Below are positions 1 through 6,756 of a stretch of DNA of 14,502 bases, one piece after another. The stretch is taken from assembly GCA_024405065.1 (NCBI GenBank), contig JAKSPF010000011.1, positions 1 through 14,502 of the forward strand, read 5' to 3'. The notes beneath the pieces are model-generated. The model saw only the letters and a program-made list of their open reading frames with translations, did no database searches and was not told the origin of the DNA. The first letter of the stretch is position 1; every line of letters starts with the position of its first letter. The position numbers and the translations under genes are program-made. The stretch is from Sphaerochaetaceae bacterium. Lineage in GTDB: Bacteria; Spirochaetota; Spirochaetia; Sphaerochaetales; Sphaerochaetaceae.

Positions 1-143
1 GCTTCATTGTTGTCAGAGAAGCAAACGTTCATAAGGTAGTTATCCAAGAGACAACTGTTGAGATACCTTTGAACTTCCTCTTGGGTAGGGTGACGGACAA
101 AGCCGTTGTGTGAAGAATGTTTTGAATGGTGTTTTTTAGTCAT
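1..143 (-). CDS. Rpn-family (PD-(D/E)XK) recombination-promoting nuclease / putative transposase, 5' end only
   Basis: Reading in from position 143 on the minus strand gives 47 codons that stay open to the window edge. The start is an ATG preceded by a strong ribosome site, GGAGGT, five bases upstream (near 149-154). The N-terminal 20 or so residues are polar and rich in His, Lys and Ser. They are followed by QEEVQRYLNSCLLDNYLMNV and CFSDNNEA, which resembles the opening of Rpn-family proteins, where a helix reading roughly D-x-F-M-x-x-x-F-x-x-N precedes the nuclease core. Family knowledge: these proteins carry a PD-(D/E)XK endonuclease fold, promote RecA-independent recombination in E. coli, and are often present in many divergent copies. 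The catalytic core lies outside the window, so activity cannot be judged. The family call rests on this short motif only; the gene itself is well supported by start, ribosome site and open frame. Confidence 0.55.
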   Translation of the reverse strand, partial: MTKKHHSKHSSHNGFVRHPTQEEVQRYLNSCLLDNYLMNVCFSDNNE

Positions 144-310
144 AGAGACCTCCGTAGTATAAGATTTGAAAGGCGTGAACCTTTCAATTCTTAATAGATA
201 CGGAAATTTGCGATTTTATTTTGTAAATCGGAGTATTTCTGAAAAAATCTGAAATTTTTTTCCAAACAGTGCCGGTTCGCCCATTGTTATTCCTAAAGGA
301 GACTGTTGTT
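144..310. other. Intergenic region between the Rpn-family gene and the small ORF
   Basis: A/T-rich sequence that holds the minus-strand ribosome site and the 166-187 inverted repeat. Positions 200-260 are especially A/T rich and contain no convincing sigma-70 promoter in either direction. At 295-301 a plus-strand AAAGGAG precedes the GTG of the small ORF at 311. Nothing else was recognised here. Confidence 0.5.
166..187. repeat. Perfect inverted repeat upstream of the Rpn-family gene
   Basis: TTGAAAGG and its reverse complement CCTTTCAA flank a 6-base spacer (174-179). It sits 23 bases upstream of the minus-strand ATG at 143, just upstream of a TATACT hexamer (161-156 on the minus strand). 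It could be an operator or a hairpin in the leader. There is no T-run beside it, so it does not look like an intrinsic terminator. Function is inferred from position only. Confidence 0.4.
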
Positions 311-487
311 GTGAATGATACATACAAAGGCACACATCCGTGTATAAGAGTGGGTGACTCTTGGGTTGCTCCTGCCGGTTCAATTACTTACAAAGACACA
401 AAGGTGTGGTGCCGGCATTCTCTGTTTTTCAGAACTTTACGACGGGGTTTGTTTTTTACTCGGATAACTGATATATTGTCCCTATGA
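311..487 (+). CDS. Possible small protein of 58 aa overlapping the gpsA start
   Basis: A GTG-started frame of 58 codons with AAAGGAG at 295-301 and a 9-base gap to the start. It ends in TGA at 485-487, overlapping the gpsA ATG at 484 as ATGA, a common arrangement for translational coupling. The product is unrecognised. It has two cysteines, a basic C-terminal half, and a weak internal repeat (TYKGTH and TYKDTK about 25 residues apart). At the DNA level the repeat appears as two copies close to ACAAAG-R-CACA, each followed by a small ACAC/GTGT dyad. Against it: the gpsA promoter proposed at 449-477 lies inside this frame, the start is GTG, and 58 codons can stay open by chance. It may be a real small gene, a leader ORF or a gene remnant. 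No function is proposed. Confidence 0.25.
   Translation: MNDTYKGTHPCIRVGDSWVAPAGSITYKDTKVWCRHSLFFRTLRRGLFFTRITDILSL
449..477 (+). promoter_or_regulatory. Predicted sigma-70 promoter for gpsA, implying a leaderless mRNA
   Basis: TTGTTT (449-454), a 17-base spacer and TATATT (472-477). Six bases separate the -10 element from the gpsA ATG at 484, so the expected transcription start falls on or next to the A of the ATG. No Shine-Dalgarno-like sequence precedes that ATG, which agrees with a leaderless transcript. The hexamers match consensus well, but the assignment is by eye. Confidence 0.45.
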
Positions 488-1491
488 AAAAAATAGGAAT
501 TATAGGAAGCGGAACATGGGGAACAGCCCTTGCGAAGCTTCTTTGTGAAAACGGACACGAGATAACTCTCTGGTCTGCAATAAAAAGTGAAGTTGAAAAT
601 CTTGTTTCAACACATATACATCCCAACCTTCCGCAGATTGTTCTTCCTACGGAAATTCAGTTCACAACAGATATTGAAAAAACCTGTAAAGAGAAAGATT
701 TTGTTATCTGTGCAGTACCTTCGGTATATGTAAGATCTTCAATTCATTTGGCTGTACCGTTTATTGAGAAAAATACAATCGTTATTTCGGTAACAAAAGG
801 AATTGAAGAAAACTCACTGCTGACAATGACGGAAGTAATTTCAGATGAACTTGAAAAAGCAGGAAAACACTTGCCTATTGCTGCACTGAGCGGTCCTACC
901 CATGCAGAAGAAGTTGCAGCAGGACTTGCAACAACAATCGTTGCGGCAAGTGAGAATCTTTCAATTGCCAGACAGATAAAGGCTGTGTTCAATAACAGCT
1001 ACTTCAAGGTGTTCGGGACAACCGACAGACGCGGAGTAGAACTTTGCGGAGCATTGAAAAATATCATAGCCTTGGCAGCCGGCATTTCGGACGGCTTAGG
1101 TTACGGAGATAACGCAAAGGCTGCCGTAATAACACGCGGTATGGCAGAAGTTTCGTATCTCGGAACAAGAATGGGATGTGTTCAGCATACTTTCTTCGGA
1201 CTCAGTGGCATAGGAGACATGATAGTCACCGCAACAAGCAGACACAGCAGAAACAACAATGCCGGACGCCTTATCGGAAGCGGGATGCCGGTAGATGAAG
1301 CAATAAAGAAAATAGGCATGGTTGTTGAGGGAATCAATGTACTTCCCGCAGCAATGGAACTTGAACGGAAATTAGGCGTTCAGCTTCCCATAATTGATGC
1401 AGTCAATGATGTGGTCAACAACCGTGCCTCTGTGCAGACCGTTGCAAAAAACCTGTTGGCAAAGCCTGCCACACGTGAATTCCGCACCTGA
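484..1491 (+). CDS. gpsA: NAD(P)-dependent glycerol-3-phosphate dehydrogenase
   Basis: Reduces dihydroxyacetone phosphate to sn-glycerol-3-phosphate in the cytoplasm, the precursor for phospholipid synthesis. The 335-residue length is normal for the family. The N-terminal Rossmann fold begins at once with GSGTWG (8-13). SVTKGIE (102-108) and the ALSGPTHAEEVAAG segment (134-147) are typical of GpsA. The C-terminal domain carries GALKN with the expected catalytic Lys192, GDNAKAA (208-214) and GLSGIGDM (239-246). The start is fixed by the immediate nucleotide-binding strand. There is no Shine-Dalgarno sequence before the ATG: either the mRNA is leaderless from the promoter at 449-477, or translation is coupled to the small ORF that overlaps the start. 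The gene converges on the DUF2188-like gene with 8 bases between them and no visible terminator. Confidence 0.97.
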   Translation: MKKIGIIGSGTWGTALAKLLCENGHEITLWSAIKSEVENLVSTHIHPNLPQIVLPTEIQFTTDIEKTCKEKDFVICAVPSVYVRSSIHLAVPFIEKNTIVISVTKGIEENSLLTMTEVISDELEKAGKHLPIAALSGPTHAEEVAAGLATTIVAASENLSIARQIKAVFNNSYFKVFGTTDRRGVELCGALKNIIALAAGISDGLGYGDNAKAAVITRGMAEVSYLGTRMGCVQHTFFGLSGIGDMIVTATSRHSRNNNAGRLIGSGMPVDEAIKKIGMVVEGINVLPAAMELERKLGVQLPIIDAVNDVVNNRASVQTVAKNLLAKPATREFRT

Positions 1492-1499
1492 AGGTATTT

Positions 1500-1838
1500 T
1501 CAGTCGGTTTCCTTTGCGGCTTTTGCATAACTCAAAGCCATCATTGCACTCTCAAACTTCTGAAACTTACCGTTTTTGAGGTGAATCACAACAGACGTGT
1601 TGTTGTTCTGGCTTACCTGAACAATATACTCGGTTGCCTCAACCTTTGTGGGAAAATACTTGATGATTTTTGATGACCCCAAGCGCCTTACACCCCAGCC
1701 CTTGTCTTTTACAAACAGAAGTTCATGACAGTCAGCCGGCTCTTCTTTCTTCTCTGTAACTTCCTTCACTTTTTCTTTCTCTGCAACCGGCTTCTTCACA
1801 CCCTTTTTACCGGAAGACAGATTCTTGAAAATTGCCAT
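1500..1838 (-). CDS. Small DUF2188-like protein with charged N-terminal tail
   Basis: A 112-residue protein. The ATG at 1838 is preceded by GGAGGAGGAG, a very strong ribosome site. Residues 1-35 are a low-complexity, Lys/Glu-rich tail, probably disordered. Residues 40-95 look like a compact domain: FVKDKGWGVRRLGSSK, then a tract with F-P-T-K-x-E-A-T-E-Y and VVIHLKNGKFQKFE. This order (W near the start, a central T-K-x-E-A, then I-H-x-K-x-G-K) matches the DUF2188 pattern, where each unit is a small beta-alpha-beta fold of unknown role. The C-terminal part reads ALSYAKAAKE. There is no signal peptide or membrane segment, so it is probably cytoplasmic. The strong ribosome site suggests good expression. 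Its role is unknown and its neighbours (gpsA, recQ) give no clear hint. Confidence 0.8.
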   Translation of the reverse strand: MAIFKNLSSGKKGVKKPVAEKEKVKEVTEKKEEPADCHELLFVKDKGWGVRRLGSSKIIKYFPTKVEATEYIVQVSQNNNTSVVIHLKNGKFQKFESAMMALSYAKAAKETD

Positions 1839-2006
1839 AATTGACTCCTCCTCCTTTCAGATGTTTTTATTTTAGCTGCTTCAACCTCAGAAGTCTATCT
1901 GTTAATTCATGCATAATTTTTGAAAGTTCCTCCAGAACCTGTTTTCTGAAGAAAATCCGTTTTTTCTGCGTTATATAAGGGCGAACCGGTAAGGAGGTTT
2001 TTGACA
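1839..2006. other. Divergent intergenic region between the DUF2188-like gene and recQ
   Basis: Holds ribosome sites for both genes: GGAGGAGGAG on the minus strand near 1846-1855 and AAGGAGGT on the plus strand at 1991-1998. TATATA near 1973-1978 is a candidate -10 for recQ, but no good -35 is placed for it. A small dyad TTTTCT-GA-AGAAAA lies near 1943-1956. On the minus strand a frame stays open across most of the region and ends at 1867 (see findings). Confidence 0.4.
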
Positions 2007-3494
2007 ATGGACATTACTTCAAAAATAATGATGACTGCACGTGAAAAGTTCGGGATTGAAGTTCTTAAGCCGTTTCAGCTTCTTGTGATGCAGAGAATTG
2101 TTGAGCAGGACACTTCTGATGATGTTACAAACCAGACGGTGATTTTGCCTACCGGAACAGGAAAAAGCCTGTGTTTTCTCGTTCCTTCACTTTTATGCAG
2201 GAATATCACGGTGATAATCTATCCGCTTCTTGCCCTTATGAACGATCAGCTTTCAAAACTCAGACGGGCAAATGTGGATTGTGTCTGTCTCAGAGGCGGT
2301 CAGACGGCAAAGCAGCGGGATGAGATTTTTGAAAAATTAAGAAACGGAACAAAAATCATAATCACAAATCCGGAAACACTCATTCAGAAAAAGGTTCTTG
2401 AACGACTGGAGCAGTTTAAGGTGAGTTTGATGGTTGTGGATGAGGCTCATGTAATTGCCGCATGGGGTGAGTCCTTCAGACCGGCATATTCACAGCTCAA
2501 TGAATGTGTAAAGTCCGTGAAACCTCATCAGATTGTTGCCTTCACCGCTACGGCTTCAGAACACACACTTGAAGTGATAAATTCATGTCTTTTCGGTGAA
2601 GAACCGCTTGTGGTACGCGGTGATGCAGACCGAGAGAACATATTTTACGCCGTTTGGCCGGTTGTTGACCGTACTGCAGGTCTTATTGAACTCTTAAAAA
2701 TATGTGAGAAACCGGTTCTGGTATTCTGTAACAGAAGAAATGACACATACAGATTGTGTTGTACGGCAATGAGACTGATGCATGGTGTTCCTATGCGCTA
2801 TTACCACGCCGGTCTGACAAAAAATGAACGGGAAACTCTTGAAAAGTGGTTTATTGACAGTACAGACGGTATTCTTTTTTCTACAAATGCATTCGGCATG
2901 GGAATTGATGCGCACCATCTCCGTACAGTAATTCACCACCGTATTCCGTCAGATGTTGAAGCATACCTTCAGGAATCGGGACGTGCCGGCAGAGACGGTT
3001 TGCCTGCAAAGGCATGGGCTATAGTTTCAGAGGACGAAAAATCGGTTACAGGCAACAATGCCGTACTGAGGATTTTTACAGAAAACAAATGTCGCAGAAG
3101 TGCTCTTCTGAAAATTCTTGAACAGGACAAGGAAGAATGTACCGGATGTGATGTATGCAGTACCTCAAAGATTGAAAAACCGCTCTGTTACGAAACGGTA
3201 ATTTCACTGATACGGGAATATCCGTTTGAATTTACCGCAGTTTCCGCTTCACTGCTGTTGTGCGGAGCTGACAGGCGTTATAGGCTGAATCCGTATTTTG
3301 CAGTACTTTCCGATACCGATACGGACCTTCTGCGTGACAGCATAAGAAAAATGACGGCAGACAAAACTCACCCCTACCGTCCGCTCGGAACTTTGTTCAG
3401 AGGTAAGTTGTATGTAAGAATAATTCGTAAGAACAGGGTTCGGAACCGGTTCGTCCGTATCAGAGAAGGTTCATCCGTGCAAGGAGCAGAGTGA
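2007..3494 (+). CDS. recQ: RecQ-family ATP-dependent DNA helicase, short form
   Basis: Superfamily 2 helicase, expected to unwind DNA 3' to 5' in recombination and repair. I start it at ATG 2007 (495 aa), nine bases after AAGGAGGT; a TTG at 2001 is too close to that site. Motifs in order: a Q-motif-like Gln at 24, Walker A PTGTGKS (48-54), DEAH (145-148) followed by the RecQ-typical W-G-x-x-F-R-P, FTATAS (179-184), GMGID (297-301) and motif VI QESGRAGRDG (322-331). After it come four cysteines at 362, 378, 381 and 384 in CRR...CTGCDVC, the RecQ zinc-binding arrangement. Only about 110 residues follow, so the HRDC domain of E. coli RecQ (609 aa) is absent and any winged-helix domain must be divergent. 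The last 35 bases overlap the 3' end of rsmE on the other strand. Whether it is the main RecQ or an accessory paralogue cannot be told here. Confidence 0.9.
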   Translation: MDITSKIMMTAREKFGIEVLKPFQLLVMQRIVEQDTSDDVTNQTVILPTGTGKSLCFLVPSLLCRNITVIIYPLLALMNDQLSKLRRANVDCVCLRGGQTAKQRDEIFEKLRNGTKIIITNPETLIQKKVLERLEQFKVSLMVVDEAHVIAAWGESFRPAYSQLNECVKSVKPHQIVAFTATASEHTLEVINSCLFGEEPLVVRGDADRENIFYAVWPVVDRTAGLIELLKICEKPVLVFCNRRNDTYRLCCTAMRLMHGVPMRYYHAGLTKNERETLEKWFIDSTDGILFSTNAFGMGIDAHHLRTVIHHRIPSDVEAYLQESGRAGRDGLPAKAWAIVSEDEKSVTGNNAVLRIFTENKCRRSALLKILEQDKEECTGCDVCSTSKIEKPLCYETVISLIREYPFEFTAVSASLLLCGADRRYRLNPYFAVLSDTDTDLLRDSIRKMTADKTHPYRPLGTLFRGKLYVRIIRKNRVRNRFVRIREGSSVQGAE

Positions 3495-4182
3495 CTCCTG
3501 CGGTACATGCGGTTTCCGTTCTCAGTATATGGTCTCCTAAGGAAAGAGTAGAAAAACCTGCATCGGAAAAAAGAGAACGCTCATAGTCAGTCCAGCCGCG
3601 TTCAGGTCCTACAGCAAGCACCGCTTTGTCATACATCGGTATAAAATCAGACATTCTGCCCTTCGGCGATACATTATCAAGAAGAACACAATCTGCATTT
3701 TTATTCGGAATTTCTTTAAGTGCCAGTCTCACATCCGGAGTGCAGATTACTTCCGGAACACCCGTGAAGCCTCCCTGCATCGTTCCGTCAAGCAGAATTT
3801 CCCTGTATTCACCCTTTTTCCATATATCTGCCTGAGAATATGATTTTTCAGCTGTAGTTGCACCCGTTGCAATTATTTTCCTCACTCCTGCAGATGCCGC
3901 CTCACGCAATATGCGTTTCATGCAGATAGGACGAACCTGTGCCACAATCAACGTCACAGGTCTGTAGTTTCTGGCATCAGGTATTGTTTCCGTAAATGTG
4001 TAATGTACGCCGAGAGAGTCAACAGCAGTAATTTGTGCTGTTCCGCTTGCACCGGTTTTAATACTGCCGAGTCTGAAGGTGTCTCCCTGATTCAATTTCA
4101 GAACCTTGATGATGTGTTCACATCTTCTGTCGGAAGAATCAAGAAGACCCCTTTGAACATCCTCGGTAAGTATTATGTTCAT
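3460..4182 (-). CDS. rsmE: 16S rRNA (uracil1498-N3)-methyltransferase
   Basis: SPOUT-class methyltransferase that uses S-adenosylmethionine to methylate N3 of U1498 in 16S rRNA of the small ribosomal subunit. The 240 residues match the family length. An N-terminal PUA-like RNA-binding part (about 1-70) contains RRCEHIIKVLKLNQGD. The catalytic trefoil-knot domain shows GPERGW (192-197) and SLGDHILRTETA (214-225), the paired SAM-binding loops diagnostic for RsmE. The stretch at 88-104 (CMKRILREAASAGVRKI) corresponds to the family's K-x-x-x-x-x-x-x-A-x-E-x-G-V helix, with Ala/Ser where Glu is common. The start ATG overlaps the stop of the symporter gene as ATGA, so translation is likely coupled. 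The 3' end runs 35 bases into recQ on the opposite strand. Confidence 0.95.
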   Translation of the reverse strand: MNIILTEDVQRGLLDSSDRRCEHIIKVLKLNQGDTFRLGSIKTGASGTAQITAVDSLGVHYTFTETIPDARNYRPVTLIVAQVRPICMKRILREAASAGVRKIIATGATTAEKSYSQADIWKKGEYREILLDGTMQGGFTGVPEVICTPDVRLALKEIPNKNADCVLLDNVSPKGRMSDFIPMYDKAVLAVGPERGWTDYERSLFSDAGFSTLSLGDHILRTETACTAGVTLLLARMNLL

Positions 4183-5612
4183 TTGGAAAAGAGATTTCCT
4201 ATCATACGGAATATGCCGTTTGAATTGAGGAAGAGAATCAGCATCAGTACAGGAATTACATACTTGATGAAAACTCTGTACATTTTTTCTTTTTTGAACG
4301 GACTGTTGAGTTGTTTCATTTCCTCAACTACCCAGTCGGGTTTGATAATCCACCCCACAAACACACTGGTTGCAATTGCCAGAATCGGCATAATGAAGTT
4401 GTTTGTGATGTAATCAAATACGTCAAGTATCTGTCCTATGTCACCTGTGGGTAACTTTATCTCAAAGTAGAAACAGGTATATCCGAGACAAACCAACAGT
4501 GACAATGCAAACTCAATCAGAGACACTGAAATCGTTGTTTTTTTCCTCTCTGCTTTCTTTTCACTCATTGTATCACTGACAATTGTCTCAAGCAGGGACA
4601 CTGATGAAGTGAGTGCGGCAAACAGAACAAGAAAGAAGAACAGAACTCCTATCGCGCTGCCGAAGTTTCCCATTGCCTCAAAGACCTTGGGTAAAGTAAC
4701 GAATATGAGTCCGGGACCTGCTGATGAAAGACCTTCTCTTCCCATGAACACATAGACTGACGGAATTATCATCAGACCGGCAAAGAAAGCCACAAAAGTA
4801 TCAAAGAAAGCAATCTGACCTATGGATTTTTCAAGATTCACATCCTTCTTTGCGTATGAGCCGTATGTAATCATTATTCCCATCGCTATTGAGAGTGAAT
4901 AGAAGAGCTGACTCACGGCAGACATGCAGATGTTGAGAAAACTTCCGAAAGTCACGCCCTTGAAAGACGGTATGAGATAGATCTTGAGACCGTCCAGACC
5001 CGTTCTTGTTTTGTCCGGACTCTTGAGGAAGATTGCAAAAAGGGAAATGAAAACCACCAAAAGGAACAGCAACGGCATTATGTACTTGCTGAATTTTTCA
5101 ATGCCTTCTTCAACACCTTTGTAGACTATGAAAGAAGAAATCAGTGAATATACAATGGTGTAAAAAATCGGTGCAAACGGGTGAGTGATGAACTTTGAGA
5201 AGAAACCGAGTGTTTCCGGATTGGTTGTTTCCGCAGAGTGGAAGGTGAGGAACTCCATGAGATACCACGTTACCCAACCGCCGATTACCACATAGTAGGA
5301 ATAAATTATGAAAGGAACTATATATCCCAGGTAGCCGAACAGACCTACTTTTTTACCTGTATCTGATGAAAGCTGCCTGAATGCTCCTATAGGGCTTTTT
5401 CCGGTTTTTCTGCCTATTGATATCTCTGTAGCAAGCAGACTGAAGCCCACTGTACAGGCAAGGGCAATATACATTACAAGAAAAAGACCTCCGCCTCCGT
5501 TTGCTGCCTGATATGGGAATCTCCAGATGTTTCCGAGTCCCACAGCACTCCCTGCAGAAGCAAGAACAAAGCCCAACTGACTTGTCCATGCCGATTTTCT
5601 TTCTGCTGCCAT
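4179..5612 (-). CDS. Sodium-dependent symporter, NSS (SNF / LeuT-type) family
   Basis: Integral inner-membrane protein of 477 aa with about twelve hydrophobic segments, the usual size for bacterial NSS transporters. Residues 21-34 (GSAVGLGNIWRFPY) are the family signature: the unwound first transmembrane helix that binds sodium and substrate. NGGGGLF (38-44) follows, then the conserved ATEISIGR segment. Known relatives cotransport amino acids or related amines with sodium; the substrate cannot be read from sequence. A strong ribosome site, AAGGAGGA, lies about seven bases before the ATG, and a promoter is proposed at 5668-5696. It is the first gene of a two-gene unit with rsmE. The functional link between the two is unclear and may be only transcriptional. 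Confidence 0.93.
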   Translation of the reverse strand: MAAERKSAWTSQLGFVLASAGSAVGLGNIWRFPYQAANGGGGLFLVMYIALACTVGFSLLATEISIGRKTGKSPIGAFRQLSSDTGKKVGLFGYLGYIVPFIIYSYYVVIGGWVTWYLMEFLTFHSAETTNPETLGFFSKFITHPFAPIFYTIVYSLISSFIVYKGVEEGIEKFSKYIMPLLFLLVVFISLFAIFLKSPDKTRTGLDGLKIYLIPSFKGVTFGSFLNICMSAVSQLFYSLSIAMGIMITYGSYAKKDVNLEKSIGQIAFFDTFVAFFAGLMIIPSVYVFMGREGLSSAGPGLIFVTLPKVFEAMGNFGSAIGVLFFFLVLFAALTSSVSLLETIVSDTMSEKKAERKKTTISVSLIEFALSLLVCLGYTCFYFEIKLPTGDIGQILDVFDYITNNFIMPILAIATSVFVGWIIKPDWVVEEMKQLNSPFKKEKMYRVFIKYVIPVLMLILFLNSNGIFRMIGNLFSK

Positions 5613-5667
5613 GTTGTCCTCCTTCCGTTGTTTTTACAATAACGGGTGAAAAAAAATAATATTTGAA

Positions 5668-5696
5668 AGATTAGAATATTTTAGGATAAACTTCAA
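5668..5696 (-). promoter_or_regulatory. Predicted sigma-70 promoter for the NSS symporter - rsmE unit
   Basis: On the minus strand: TTGAAG (5696-5691), a 17-base spacer and TAATCT (5673-5668), about 55 bases upstream of the start codon. A perfect 10-base palindrome TCAATATTGA (5693-5702) overlaps the -35 element and could be an operator. Assigned by eye. Confidence 0.4.
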
Positions 5697-5747
5697 TATT
5701 GACAGACAATTGCTTGTGTGGTACGTGAACTTCATGAACTACCTGTA

Positions 5748-5776
5748 TTCACAAGTCGTTGCAGATTCTGTATAAT
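5748..5776 (+). promoter_or_regulatory. Predicted sigma-70 promoter for the STAS - udk - OPT run
   Basis: TTCACA (5748-5753), a 17-base spacer and a consensus TATAAT (5771-5776). The expected transcription start near 5783 leaves a leader of about 20 bases containing GAGGGAG (5791-5797) ahead of the ATG at 5804. This is the best promoter match in the window. Confidence 0.65.
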
Positions 5777-5803
5777 ACAAAAAAAGTTACGAGGGAGTGT
5801 GAC

Positions 5804-6100
5804 ATGACTATTGAAAAAAAGAAAAACGGAGAAGAACTGACTGTTAGTATCACAGGAAGACTTGATACATCTACTGCTCCTGAACTTGAAGCATCTGTCA
5901 GAGAGGAGCTTTCCGGTTATAAGCAGCTTGTACTTGATTTTTCAAATCTTGAATATCTTTCATCCGCAGGTCTCAGGGTGATTCTTTCTTTTCAGAAGAT
6001 TATGAACGCACACGGGACAATGGTTGTCAGAAATGTTAATGAGACGATAAAGGAAATCTTTGATATAACAGGATTTGCGGAAATCCTCACTATAGAGTGA
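5804..6100 (+). CDS. STAS-domain protein, anti-sigma factor antagonist-like
   Basis: A 98-residue single STAS domain of the SpoIIAA/RsbV type. The ATG at 5804 follows GAGGGAG; longer in-frame starts would lie upstream of the proposed transcription start. Motifs: SITGRLDTSTAPELE (15-29), LVLDFSNLEYLSSAGLRVIL (42-61) and a C-terminal IFDITGF (85-91), all typical. Ser54 in YLSSAGL sits where family members carry the phosphorylated serine of the D-S-(S/T)-G motif, although the preceding Asp is Ser here. Family knowledge: such proteins bind an anti-sigma factor kinase, or a related partner, when dephosphorylated. No kinase, phosphatase or sigma factor gene is visible nearby, so the partner must be elsewhere. 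udk starts six bases after the stop, so the two are probably co-transcribed. Confidence 0.92.
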   Translation: MTIEKKKNGEELTVSITGRLDTSTAPELEASVREELSGYKQLVLDFSNLEYLSSAGLRVILSFQKIMNAHGTMVVRNVNETIKEIFDITGFAEILTIE

Positions 6101-6106
6101 CAGATT

Positions 6107-6751
6107 ATGCCGGAATCAGAAAGAACAAAAGATTCCGAGAGTTGTATGATAATAGGTGTTGCCGGTGGCACGGGTTCCGGAAAATCAACATTCACGGATA
6201 AAATTAAGGACAGATTCGGCAGTGACGTTTCTGTCCTTTATCATGACAACTACTACCGTTCACACCATAATATGCCCTTTGAACAGAGGGAAAACGTGAA
6301 TTATGACCATCCGGACTCACTGGAGACGGAGCTTCTTGTGAAGCATCTTTCAATGCTGAAAATGGGACATGATGTTTTCTGTCCCGTTTACGATTTTTCC
6401 GTGCATGACAGGACTGAAAGAACAGAACGGATCAGAGCCAAAAAAATTGTGATAGTTGAGGGGATTCTCGTATTGAGTGATCCGCGCATACGTGATATGT
6501 GTGATATGAAGATTTATGTGGATGCCGATGCCGATGAACGAATTCTCAGGCGTGTGACACGGGATGTCAACGAGAGGGGAAGGAGCGTTGAAAGTATTGT
6601 GAAACAGTACCTTACCACAGTGAAACCCATGCACAATATGTTTGTTGAACCTTCAAAAATGTTTGCCGATATTGTAATAAACAGCGGGATGAATCCCGTA
6701 GCATTTGATATTGTCTGCAGTAAAATAGAATCCGTACTCGGAACCCCGTAA
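6107..6751 (+). CDS. udk: Uridine kinase
   Basis: Phosphorylates uridine (and usually cytidine) to the monophosphate with ATP or GTP, in cytoplasmic pyrimidine salvage. The 214 residues are the usual length. P-loop GGTGSGKST at 20-28; YHDNYY (45-50), YDHPDS (66-71), CPVYDFSVHDRT (92-103) and VIVEGIL (115-121) are characteristic of the uridine kinase/phosphoribulokinase family. An R-x-x-R-D-V-x-x-R-G-R segment (about 147-158) forms the lid. The start at 6107 has only a weak ribosome site, so translation may be coupled to the STAS gene ending six bases earlier. An internal ATG at 6146 (residue 14) directly precedes the first strand and is a plausible alternative start. The pairing with a STAS gene is unusual but may reflect simple clustering. 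Confidence 0.95.
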   Translation: MPESERTKDSESCMIIGVAGGTGSGKSTFTDKIKDRFGSDVSVLYHDNYYRSHHNMPFEQRENVNYDHPDSLETELLVKHLSMLKMGHDVFCPVYDFSVHDRTERTERIRAKKIVIVEGILVLSDPRIRDMCDMKIYVDADADERILRRVTRDVNERGRSVESIVKQYLTTVKPMHNMFVEPSKMFADIVINSGMNPVAFDIVCSKIESVLGTP

Positions 6752-6756
6752 AGAAA

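Noticed and set aside
2001..2006. TTG start for recQ two codons upstream
   Set aside because: Only two or three bases separate it from the ribosome site; the ATG at 2007 has proper spacing.
4003..4413. 136-codon plus-strand frame across the symporter/rsmE junction
   Set aside because: It is antisense to two clear genes and matches no family.
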